DNA from: an uncultured bacterium
GTDB taxonomy: Bacteria > Verrucomicrobiota > Kiritimatiellia > CAIKKV01
Direction of reading: 5' to 3'
DNA: 6,146 nucleotides
Assembly: GCA_903828035.1 (NCBI GenBank)
Contig: CAIKKV010000055.1
Coordinates: forward strand, 1 to 6,146
The notes beneath the pieces are model-generated. The model saw only the letters and a list, made by a program, of their open reading frames with translations. It made no database searches and was not told where the DNA came from. The position numbers and the translations under genes are program-made. Shown here piece by piece: positions 1 to 5,216 of this stretch (its first letter is position 1; every line of letters starts with the position of its first letter).

Positions 1-239
1 AACCTCCGATTTCGGGCGGTTTCGCCATATCCGTCAGCAAGCGCACTTCCAAACCCGCCCGTTAAATCACGAAAAAGCCCTGTAAATCAGAGGGGGAAAG
101 GGGGTGGTGTGCCCTTTTTAGCCCGCTATGGGATGGTAATGAGTTTTTCCATGCACATCGATCAGTATAGGAGAGGTGCAGGGGTCTGACAATAGGCAAA
201 GCGCCTGATCGATACGGGCATGAAAGAACAAAGCCGGAA
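1..239. other. Left-edge intergenic stretch, no convincing gene
   Basis: No reading frame here is convincing. Two frames could be the edge of a gene outside the window: a plus-strand frame open from base 2 to a TAA at 83-85 (27 codons), and a minus-strand frame with possible starts near 52-28 running off the left edge. Neither can be identified from so few residues. The stretch also holds a weak hairpin (97-117) and a perfect 9-bp inverted repeat, ATCGATCAG at 157-165 against CTGATCGAT at 205-213, with 39 bases between the arms. Confidence 0.5.
97..119 (+). terminator. Possible weak intrinsic terminator
   Basis: AAAGGG (97-102) can pair with CCCTTT (112-117) around a 9-base loop, and the T-run continues to 119. 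The stem is short and mostly A/T plus three G-C pairs, so this is only a candidate. It would suit a plus-strand gene ending near 85. Confidence 0.2.
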
Positions 240-306
240 GGCGTCGTAGAACTCCGCCCTCCGAATGCGTCGCGTCTGAAAACGGAGGGGCGAGCGCCGC
301 GAGCCC
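240..306. repeat. Dispersed palindromic repeat, left copy (B-N19-A form)
   Basis: Two 24-bp arms face each other across 19 bases. The arm at 240-263 is the reverse complement of arm A of the tandem repeat near 4485 (23 of 24 matching); the arm at 283-306 is the reverse complement of arm B there (24 of 24). The inner ends CCCTCCG (257-263) and CGGAGGG (283-289) form a 7-bp stem over a 19-base loop, the same geometry as the linker at 4543-4561. Arms A and B also resemble each other as inverted sequences (about 17 of 24). No coding potential is seen. The right end of the repeat overlaps the stop codon of the neighbouring minus-strand gene. Confidence 0.85.
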
Positions 307-1151
307 TATTTCCCCAGCATCTTGAGGAAGCCGGGCAGCGAGGGAGGGGCGCCCTTTTTCGGTGCGCCTTCGGCGCCTTCTTCCTGGCCGGCGTCCAGCT
401 TGGCTTCCGTATAGCCCGCGGGAACTTCGAAGCTCTTGGGATCGGCTGTCAGGTTTTCGACTTCCGTCACTTCCAGGGTCGTCTTGGTGACCTGGTTTTT
501 GCCCTTTTTATCCGTGGAGGTCTGCACCGAGATCGTCTTGAGCGGCAGGCCTTCCATGCGGTCGCGCTCCAGGACGATCAGCTTGTCGAGCGACTCGTTC
601 ATCGTCTTCGGGGCTTTCTTGATCCAGCGGCTCAGGGCGGCGGTGTCGATCCGGGTCGTGGTCCAGGTCTCCTCGTCGCGGACGACCTGGGAGGCGGAGG
701 AGAAGCCCATGACGGTCATCGACATGCCGTAGCTGATCCGGAACTTGTAGTGGCGGGTGGGGTAGCCGAGAAGGGGCGAGCCCGCCTCGTCGAGCAGTTT
801 TTCCATCTTGGGATCGGTGACTTCCATTTTCATCATCGACGTCATGGCGCCCGCCATGCCCAGCATGGCGTCCATGTCCCAGTTCATGTAGGTCTTGTCC
901 TTGGTCGACACCATGACCAGGGTTTTCCCGCCATCCTTCGTCAGGATGTAGCTGTCGGACTTCATGGGGCCGCCTTCGAGGAACTCCATGCGGGCCTTGT
1001 CGCCGGCCGCGGTCATCTGCATCACCTGGGCGCTGCCGCCGTTCCGCGGGCCGCCTTCCGTCTTGGTCTGGACCTTGTAGCGAAGATCGGCCTGGGCCTG
1101 GACGGCCAAGAGGGCGGCGAGGAGGAAGGAGGCAGAGGAGAGGACTTTCAT
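306..1151 (-). CDS. Secreted DUF4412-like protein
   Basis: This encodes a 281-residue exported protein of unknown function. A Sec signal peptide is clear: Lys2, a hydrophobic stretch to about residue 17, then an AQA cleavage motif near residues 19-21 before DLRYKV. The mature part looks like a beta-rich fold of the DUF4412/LolA-like type, with paired strands reporting on 'stored' and 'changed' forms, and the C-terminal FEVPAGY (241-247) typical of such proteins. There is no lipobox cysteine, so it is probably free in the periplasm. Residues 80-116 contain ten methionines; the tail (255-273) is rich in Gly, Glu, Ala and Pro. The ATG at 1151 was chosen over one 33 codons upstream because it begins the signal peptide and has AAAGGGA at 1164-1158, six bases away. 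The upstream glycosyltransferase ends 49 bp before it. Family assignment is from memory of the fold pattern and is fairly but not fully certain. Confidence 0.8.
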   Translation of the reverse strand: MKVLSSASFLLAALLAVQAQADLRYKVQTKTEGGPRNGGSAQVMQMTAAGDKARMEFLEGGPMKSDSYILTKDGGKTLVMVSTKDKTYMNWDMDAMLGMAGAMTSMMKMEVTDPKMEKLLDEAGSPLLGYPTRHYKFRISYGMSMTVMGFSSASQVVRDEETWTTTRIDTAALSRWIKKAPKTMNESLDKLIVLERDRMEGLPLKTISVQTSTDKKGKNQVTKTTLEVTEVENLTADPKSFEVPAGYTEAKLDAGQEEGAEGAPKKGAPPSLPGFLKMLGK

Positions 1152-1185
1152 GAGCAATCCCTTTCGATACGTTTTCTGGAATCCT

Positions 1186-1191
1186 AGTATA
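1186..1191 (-). promoter_or_regulatory. Candidate -10 box for the DUF4412-like gene
   Basis: On the minus strand this reads TATACT (five of six consensus positions), inside an AT-rich island between two GC-rich genes. It lies 34 bp before the ATG at 1151, leaving a leader of about 28 bases with the ribosome site in it. No good -35 box is seen at 16-18 bp. TAGGAT, which partly overlaps it, pairs with a poor TTGCAT at 17 bp. The island suggests the gene has its own promoter rather than depending only on the gene upstream. Confidence 0.4.
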
Positions 1192-1200
1192 TAATTTGTG

Positions 1201-2367
1201 TTAATGCAATGGGCGGCGCAGGCTTGTTTCCAATTCCTTATACAGGGCATGGACGGCGGCGGTGAAGGCGGGGCGGGAATAGGCGGTGCGGGCGAGCTGG
1301 CGGCCGCGCAGGCCCAGCTTCTGGCGGAGGGCCGGGTCGGAGGACAGCCGAATCATGGCCGAGGCAAAGGGGCCCGGTTCCGGCGGCGCGAGAAAGGCCA
1401 CGTCCGGCTTGAGCACCTGGGTATGCGTGGGAAGGTCGGTGGCGAGGATGGGTTTTCCCGAGTCCAGGTAGGAATAGATCTTCATGGGCGTGTTGTTGCC
1501 GGTGATGCGGGGCGACACCAGCACGTCGGCCGAGGCGAAAAGGGCTCCCATTTCCGAAAGCGGCCGGGGCCCCAGGAAATGAACGGCGTCGCCAAGTCCC
1601 ATCAGGGAGGCGCGGGCCGTGTAGGCGGCGATATCGGCCGGCGTGCCGCCGACGACCGCCAGGGTGAGGTCCTGCCGCTGCAGCCGGGTGGTGGCCAGGC
1701 TTTCCAGAAGCAGGGCGATGCCCTGGTAGCGCTCCAGGTTGCCCACGTAGAGGAAAACCGTTCCCGGCAGCTTGAAGGCGGGCGGCACGGCGGCGGGATC
1801 CTGGTCGTCGGGCAGCAGGGACACGTCCCTCACGAGGGCGACCTTCCGGGCGCCCGCGGCGGCGGCCAGGCCGGCGAGGGAGTCGCACACCGCCACCACG
1901 GCGGCGGCGCGGCGGATGGCCGCGCCTTCGAGCCGCTGGAGAAGCGGGAGCAGGAAGCGGGCGCGGGGCGATTTCTCCACGATCTGGAGCGGCATGGAGG
2001 AGTCCATGTCGAAAATGTAGGGCGTCCCGCGCAGCCCGCGGATCAGGAGGGCCATGAAAGCCGATTCCTCGACCGCGTGGATCAGGTCATAGCGCGTGCG
2101 GAAGGCGAGGCGGAGCGCGGAGAGGGTCATGACGGCATCGCAGACGAGCTTGGCGGCGGAAAAGCCGGGGCCGACGCGGCGGATGCCGGGAATGCGGGGG
2201 ATGCGGTGGACCGTCACGCCGGGATAGGCGCGGGTTTCACCGAGGTGCCAGGTGAGCAGGTCGACCGAATCGCCGCGAGCCGAGAGGGCTTGAAGCAGCA
2301 GGTCGACCGCGATGGGCGTTCCGCGGTCCTGGTAAAAAGGATGGGGCGCAAGCAGGAGCACCTTCAT
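1201..2367 (-). CDS. Family 4 glycosyltransferase
   Basis: This is a 388-residue GT-B glycosyltransferase that should transfer a sugar from a nucleotide-sugar donor to a lipid, glycan or protein acceptor at the cytoplasmic face of the membrane; donor and acceptor cannot be told from sequence. The N-terminal acceptor domain starts with MKVLLLAPHPFY and the DRGTP motif (14-18), then HAVEES (97-102). The donor domain begins at YVGNLERYQG (207-216), followed by VVGGTP and by SPR...NNTPMKIYSYL (285-301), SGKP (303-306) and THTQVL (314-319), in the place where GT4 enzymes bind the nucleotide sugar. There are no membrane segments. An in-frame ATG at 2403 would add 12 residues; 2367 is preferred because the family begins at this MKxLLLAP strand. 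No Shine-Dalgarno site precedes either start well. No other envelope-biosynthesis gene is adjacent, so its pathway stays open. Confidence 0.88.
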   Translation of the reverse strand: MKVLLLAPHPFYQDRGTPIAVDLLLQALSARGDSVDLLTWHLGETRAYPGVTVHRIPRIPGIRRVGPGFSAAKLVCDAVMTLSALRLAFRTRYDLIHAVEESAFMALLIRGLRGTPYIFDMDSSMPLQIVEKSPRARFLLPLLQRLEGAAIRRAAAVVAVCDSLAGLAAAAGARKVALVRDVSLLPDDQDPAAVPPAFKLPGTVFLYVGNLERYQGIALLLESLATTRLQRQDLTLAVVGGTPADIAAYTARASLMGLGDAVHFLGPRPLSEMGALFASADVLVSPRITGNNTPMKIYSYLDSGKPILATDLPTHTQVLKPDVAFLAPPEPGPFASAMIRLSSDPALRQKLGLRGRQLARTAYSRPAFTAAVHALYKELETSLRRPLH

Positions 2368-2373
2368 CCCCGT

Positions 2374-2402
2374 ATGATGCGGAATTGCGTTTTGTTTGTC
2401 CA
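2374..2402 (-). promoter_or_regulatory. Candidate promoter of the glycosyltransferase gene
   Basis: On the minus strand TGGACA (2402-2397, five of six) is followed after 17 bp by CATCAT (2379-2374, four of six). The base seven positions downstream of the -10 box is the A of the ATG at 2367, so a transcript from here would have no leader. That would explain why the only G-rich bases (GGGG) directly touch the start codon. The -10 match is modest, so this remains a proposal. Confidence 0.35.
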
Positions 2403-2409
2403 TTTGAAC

Positions 2410-2438
2410 TTGTCAGAACGGGACGGGTTGCGGATAAT
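2410..2438 (+). promoter_or_regulatory. Sigma-70-like promoter of the CYTH-SUI1 operon
   Basis: TTGTCA (2410-2415) and GATAAT (2433-2438) each match five of six consensus positions and lie exactly 17 bp apart, the best promoter match in the window. The end of the -10 box is only 12 bases before the ATG at 2450, so the start of transcription should fall about 3-7 bases before, or at, that ATG. This argues against the upstream TTG start at 2438, which lies within the -10 box. Confidence 0.6.
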
Positions 2439-2449
2439 TGCGTCCAGCC

Positions 2450-3028
2450 ATGCAGAAACTACGTGAAATCGAGTATAAGCGGTTGGTCTCCCGGCCTCTT
2501 TTCCTGGCGCTGATGAAGCGCTTCGGCGTTGGCGTTTCCGATGCCGTGGAGCAGGTGAATCACTATTTCGACACCCCGGACCTGGCGCTGAGGCGCGCGG
2601 GCATGGCCATGCGGATCCGGGAAAAAGGCGGGAAGTATGGCGCCACTCTTAAAGTTCGTGAGCGGGGGGCGGCGGCGGAGTTTGAGCTGGAGCCGCTGAC
2701 CCGGAGCCAGTTCCTGAGGATTCGCCGGCAGGGCGTGGTCGGGCTGGATTGGACGCCGCGGCTCAAGGCGGCGGGCATCGACCCGGCCGCCGTGGGATAC
2801 CGGGGCTTTTTGAAAACCCGCCGGATCGTGGTGCCGTGGGAGGGCGGGGAGATCTGCCTCGACGACAACCGGTATGGCCGGCGGCGGGATTATGAGTTGG
2901 AGTATGAGGTGGTCGATGCCCGGAAGGGGCGGCGGCTGTTTTTGAAACTGCTGGCGGAGTTCGGGCTTGAGCCGGATCCGCATCCGGTCAGCAAATCGCA
3001 CCGGGCTTTGGAAGGCGGGGGCCGATGA
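2450..3028 (+). CDS. CYTH-domain triphosphatase (YjbK-like)
   Basis: This is a 192-residue CYTH/triphosphate-tunnel protein, a family that binds triphosphorylated substrates and a divalent metal inside a beta-barrel tunnel. Most bacterial members of this size hydrolyse inorganic triphosphate or similar compounds; class IV adenylate cyclase and thiamine triphosphatase are relatives, so the substrate is uncertain. The signature ExExK is present as EIEYK (6-10), followed by YFDTPD (39-44), MRIRE with Arg55 and Arg57 (54-58), Lys68, EFE (77-79), TRR (123-125), LDD (137-139), the alternating ELEYE (149-153) and SKSH with Lys182. All tunnel charges expected of the family therefore seem present. Length and the YFDTPD motif resemble Bacillus YjbK. 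The ATG at 2450 was chosen because the promoter leaves no room for an earlier start. There is no Shine-Dalgarno site. Its stop overlaps the next gene's start. Confidence 0.88.
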   Translation: MQKLREIEYKRLVSRPLFLALMKRFGVGVSDAVEQVNHYFDTPDLALRRAGMAMRIREKGGKYGATLKVRERGAAAEFELEPLTRSQFLRIRRQGVVGLDWTPRLKAAGIDPAAVGYRGFLKTRRIVVPWEGGEICLDDNRYGRRRDYELEYEVVDARKGRRLFLKLLAEFGLEPDPHPVSKSHRALEGGGR

Positions 3029-3366
3029 GCCTTGTTTATTCAACCGAGCACGGGCGCATGTGCCCGAACTGTGGAACCCCGGCCGCCGCCTGCGTGTGTC
3101 GCAAAGGCGGCGGGAGCAAGCCGGGCGACGGCATTGTGCGGGTGGGTCGCGAGACGCAGGGGCGGAAGGGCAAGGGCGTGACCGTGGTGGCGGGGCTTCC
3201 CCTGGCCGAAGAGGCGGTCCAGAAGATGGCCAGCCAGCTCAAGAACATGTGCGGAAGCGGGGGAACCTGCAAGAGCGGCGTCATCGAGATCCAGGGCGAA
3301 CATCGCGACCGCCTGGTGGAGTTTCTCACCGCCCAGGGCTTCACCGTGAAGCGTTCCGGCGGCTGA
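3025..3366 (+). CDS. yciH: SUI1/eIF1-family translation factor (YciH)
   Basis: This 113-residue protein is a bacterial homologue of eukaryotic eIF1, which acts at the ribosomal P site to check start-codon and initiator-tRNA selection; E. coli YciH has been linked to related fidelity and stress roles. The SUI1 domain spans about residues 37-111, with the basic loop QGRKGKG (45-51), LKNMCGSGG (72-80), GVIEIQG (85-91) and a final GFTVKRSGG. The N-terminus keeps the LVYST segment found in YciH, and has four cysteines (13, 16, 23, 25) as CPNC and CVC, which could bind zinc or iron. ATG and the preceding gene's TGA share ATGA, and GAAGG at 3011-3015 is a suitable ribosome site, so it is probably translationally coupled to the CYTH gene. 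A functional link between the two is not established. The stop lies 2 bp from that of a convergent gene. Confidence 0.92.
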   Translation: MSLVYSTEHGRMCPNCGTPAAACVCRKGGGSKPGDGIVRVGRETQGRKGKGVTVVAGLPLAEEAVQKMASQLKNMCGSGGTCKSGVIEIQGEHRDRLVEFLTAQGFTVKRSGG

Positions 3367-3368
3367 TT

Positions 3369-4346
3369 CTATTTGGAAAAGCCGACGTCCGTCTGCATCG
3401 CCTTGTTTTCCAGCACGTCGCGGCCGAGCAGGGCGTTGAGGCGCGTGGCAACCGGGCCGGGCTTTCCGTTTCCGATGGCTTGGCCGTCGAACTCGATGAC
3501 GGCGACCACGTCAATCGTCGTGCCCACCAGGATCATCTCGGCCGCTTCGGCCACGGCCTGGCGCGTGATGTGTTCAAAGGCCACCGCCTTCAGGGCGCCG
3601 GCCTTCACCTCGTCGCGGGCCAGCTCCGCCACGCGCAGCATGGTGGTGCCCTTGAGCACCCGGTCGAGCAGCGGGAAAAGCAGGCGGCCGTCGCGGGTGA
3701 TGATGCCGGCATTTTCCGTGGCGCCCTCGCCGAGGAAGGCGTTTTCGTCGAAGCTGACGGTGAAGTCCACGCCCCAGGTTTCGGCCTCGTGCTTCATCAG
3801 CACGTTGGGCATGTAGTTGCAGCTCTTGATGGAGGAGAAGGGCGGGGGCTTCACCGGGATCAGGCTCGAGCGCGCGCGGGCGCCGGCCGGGTGGTCCTGC
3901 ATGAAGGGCAGGCCGAGTTTTCCGGCGACGATGTAGAGCTGGGAGGCGGGGCTTTGCGAGGGGCTGACCGAGAAGCCGCCGGGGCCCCGCGAGACGAAGA
4001 CGCGCACGGTGCAGTCGGGGTGCTTGCCGGCCCCGACCGTTTCCAGGATCAGCCGGGTGAGCGTGGCGGGGTCGGCCGGCAGCTGGAGGAAGATGCTGCC
4101 GGCGGAGTCGGCCAGCCGGGCGAGGTGGGCGTTCAGGTTGTAGATCCGCCCCTTCACGCACTTGAAGGCTTCGAACACGCCGTCGCCGCGGTGGACGAGG
4201 TGGTCGTCGAGGGGCACGGTCATCAGCAGGGGGTCGGTGGTGATGCCGGCCCACAGGCTGGAGTACATGGCGTAGTAGGTGGATTGATACGGTTTGCGCC
4301 AGGCTTCGGCCTGCTGCGCGAAGTTCTGAAGGGTGATCGCGTTCAT
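3369..4346 (-). CDS. Class IV PLP-dependent aminotransferase
   Basis: This is a 325-residue fold-type IV PLP enzyme, the group that holds branched-chain and D-amino-acid aminotransferases and aminodeoxychorismate lyase. Recognisable parts are VHRGDGVFEAF (51-61), HLARL with the phosphate-binding Arg77 (74-78), RVFVSRGPGG (115-124), the SSIKSCNY segment whose Lys174 should form the Schiff base, GEGATENAG (206-214) where Glu takes part in the active site, and GTTMLRVAEL (233-242). The N-terminal pattern MYSS...GITTDP...PLDDH (27-49) resembles the plant-type D-amino-acid aminotransferase/lyase branch, as I recall it, so the substrate should not be assumed to be branched-chain amino acids. A TTG at 4382 would add 12 residues; the ATG at 4346 is preferred. 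A GGAGGGGG run lies 13 bases before it, rather far for a ribosome site. It converges with the SUI1 gene. Confidence 0.9.
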   Translation of the reverse strand: MNAITLQNFAQQAEAWRKPYQSTYYAMYSSLWAGITTDPLLMTVPLDDHLVHRGDGVFEAFKCVKGRIYNLNAHLARLADSAGSIFLQLPADPATLTRLILETVGAGKHPDCTVRVFVSRGPGGFSVSPSQSPASQLYIVAGKLGLPFMQDHPAGARARSSLIPVKPPPFSSIKSCNYMPNVLMKHEAETWGVDFTVSFDENAFLGEGATENAGIITRDGRLLFPLLDRVLKGTTMLRVAELARDEVKAGALKAVAFEHITRQAVAEAAEMILVGTTIDVVAVIEFDGQAIGNGKPGPVATRLNALLGRDVLENKAMQTDVGFSK

Positions 4347-4353
4347 GCCGGGG

Positions 4354-4382
4354 ACAGTACCCCCTCCGGCGGCTTCAATCAA
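4354..4382 (-). promoter_or_regulatory. Weak candidate promoter of the aminotransferase gene
   Basis: On the minus strand TTGATT (4382-4377, four of six) is followed after 17 bp by TACTGT (4359-4354, three of six). Seven bases then separate it from the ATG at 4346, so again a nearly leaderless transcript would result. The -35 box coincides with the alternative TTG start. The hexamer matches are poor and the distance from GGAGGGGG (4371-4364) leaves an ordinary ribosome site possible for a longer transcript. Confidence 0.22.
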
Positions 4383-4484
4383 GTGCGGAAGGCGGTGGGG
4401 TGAAGGCGTGGCGGGTGGCGTGATGCGGGTTGTGCCGTTTCGGGCTGATCCGCGAAATCATTTCGCCTTTTCGCCTGACTGAAA

Positions 4485-4613
4485 CGGAGGGCGGAGTTCC
4501 ACGACGCCTAAAACACTAGGGCTCGCGGCGCTCGCCCCTCCGGCATTTGGCCAGAATAAAACGGAGGGCGGAGTTCCACGACGCCTAAAACACTTGGGCT
4601 CGCGGCCCCTCCG
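4485..4613. repeat. Tandem pair of palindromic repeats (77-bp period)
   Basis: Two units lie head to tail, at 4485-4542 (58 bp) and 4562-4613 (52 bp), with a 19-bp linker. Each consists of arm A (4485-4508; 4562-4585, identical), a 10-base centre (TAAAACACTA or TAAAACACTT) and arm B (4519-4542; 4596-4613). Unit ends CGGAGGG and CCCTCCG are perfect inverted repeats. The second unit lacks six bases, GCTCGC, within arm B. Linker-like sequence resembling CATTTCGCCTGA also stands before the first unit (near 4460-4484) and after the second (4614-4630), so the real period includes it. The same arms occur at 240-306 in the opposite orientation. Confidence 0.88.
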
Positions 4614-4842
4614 ACATTTCGCCTGATCGAACTGGAACAACTCCGAGAGGGCTTCCGCCCAAGCCCGCTTCTTAATTGGAGACGGGACGCCCTCGTCCCG
4701 TTCGTAAAGCAGTCGTTGGATACTAGTTTCCGCTTGCTCTTGAGGGTTATCCTCTTCACACTCTTTTTGCGATGAAAGAGAGTGAAGCCAGTCAGGGTCA
4801 CGCCGAGAACATGTGCGCCCATAAACAGCACACCATAAAGCG
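4614..4842. other. Gene-free stretch with two hairpins
   Basis: No gene is convincing here; overlapping open frames on the minus strand are short, unrelated to each other and run into the neighbouring repeats. Two structures stand out. ACGGGACG (4682-4689) and CGTCCCGT (4694-4701) form a perfect 8-bp stem with a 4-base loop. CTTCACACTCTTT (4754-4766) and AAAGAGAGTGAAG (4775-4787) form a 13-bp stem with one A-A mismatch and an 8-base loop. Neither has a T-run after it on either strand that would mark a good terminator. They may be parts of further dispersed repeats. Confidence 0.5.
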
Positions 4843-5001
4843 ATGAGCACCATCGGCAGCCCGAGGGCGCTCAACCTGCTGGTGGTGACCGACCTGCACG
4901 ATGTGCACGCGGCGCCCGCGGACTGCCAGCTGCCGGAGCGCCGCTGCGAACTGGGGCGCGTGCTGCTGCGCAAGGCCCTGCTCCGGCTGAAGCACGCCGG
5001 A
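4843..5001 (+). pseudogene. 5' remnant of a metallophosphoesterase gene
   Basis: The first ~53 codons from the ATG at 4843 read like the N-terminus of a calcineurin-like metallophosphoesterase: LNLLVVTDLHDVH (10-22), where the beta-strand ends in the metal-binding D-x-H pair Asp17 and His19, then PERRCELGRVLL and a helix ending near LRLKHAG (47-53). The usual next motif (GDxxD) is missing, because from about 4999 the frame enters unrelated GC-rich, Arg/Ala-rich sequence and stops at 5166. A whole enzyme would be several times longer. The other metal ligands are therefore lost and the product should be inactive. No 3' part is found elsewhere in the window. The codon use of the fragment is GC-rich and gene-like, suggesting recent truncation. 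The family call rests on a short stretch and is moderately sure. Confidence 0.6.
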
Positions 5002-5131
5002 TCAGTTTTCGTCCGTGCTGTTCTGTCCGCCTTGAAGTCGGGCGGCATTGCCTTTTACGGTCGCGAAGCGTGTAGCGCCGCACTGCGTGCGGCGGTAGGA
5101 GCCCGGCCGCCCTCGCCCCGAACATGTGTGA
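4999..5131. repeat. GC-rich hairpin segment truncating the phosphoesterase
   Basis: The phosphoesterase frame loses family resemblance at about 4999. The sequence that follows is rich in GCG and GCC and contains a perfect 8-bp hairpin, CGCCGCAC (5076-5083) against GTGCGGCG (5087-5094), with a 3-base loop, then CCGGCCGCCCTCGCC. It has the look of an inserted or recombined intergenic repeat, but no second copy lies in the window to prove this, and no target-site duplication is clear. Confidence 0.4.
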
Positions 5132-5157
5132 GGCGCTTCCGGGTTTGTGGGGGGATT
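5132..5157 (+). repeat. 26-bp direct repeat, copy 1
   Basis: This 26-bp sequence begins GGCGCTTCC and ends GTTTGTGGGGGGATT. It matches 5975-6000 at 25 of 26 positions in the same orientation; the difference is C or T at the eighth base. In both places AT-rich DNA of about 60-70 bp follows, and then the branched palindrome. Confidence 0.85.
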
Positions 5158-5216
5158 ATTCATTGAATGAAAGACCTGTCAGGCCTATTTTTCTTCGACC
5201 TCACAGCGCCTTTGCC

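Noticed and set aside
2..85. 3' end of a plus-strand gene at the left edge
   Set aside because: All of the frames here are open for about 20-30 codons and none gives a recognisable protein, so it cannot be told from chance.
1198..2466. A 422-codon plus-strand frame opposite the glycosyltransferase
   Set aside because: Low-complexity Gly/Arg/Ala/Glu product, while the minus strand has clear GT4 motifs throughout.
2967..4403. A 478-codon plus-strand open frame across three genes
   Set aside because: It begins inside the CYTH gene, crosses the SUI1 gene out of frame and lies antisense to the aminotransferase. Its product is His/Gly/Ala/Val-rich with no domain, as expected for a frame opposite GC-rich codons.
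4485..4613. CRISPR array
   Set aside because: Only two units, each itself palindromic at 52-58 bp, with linkers that resemble one another rather than being unique spacers, and no cas gene nearby.
4458..5048. A 196-codon minus-strand frame in the intergenic region
   Set aside because: It translates the tandem repeat and the antisense of the phosphoesterase remnant. A middle part looks protein-like but has no recognisable family, and a second frame looks equally so.
4807..5128. GAACATGTG at 4807-4815 and 5120-5128 as a target-site duplication
   Set aside because: A 9-base match within a kilobase is expected by chance, and the enclosed segment includes the intact start of the phosphoesterase, not a mobile element with ends.
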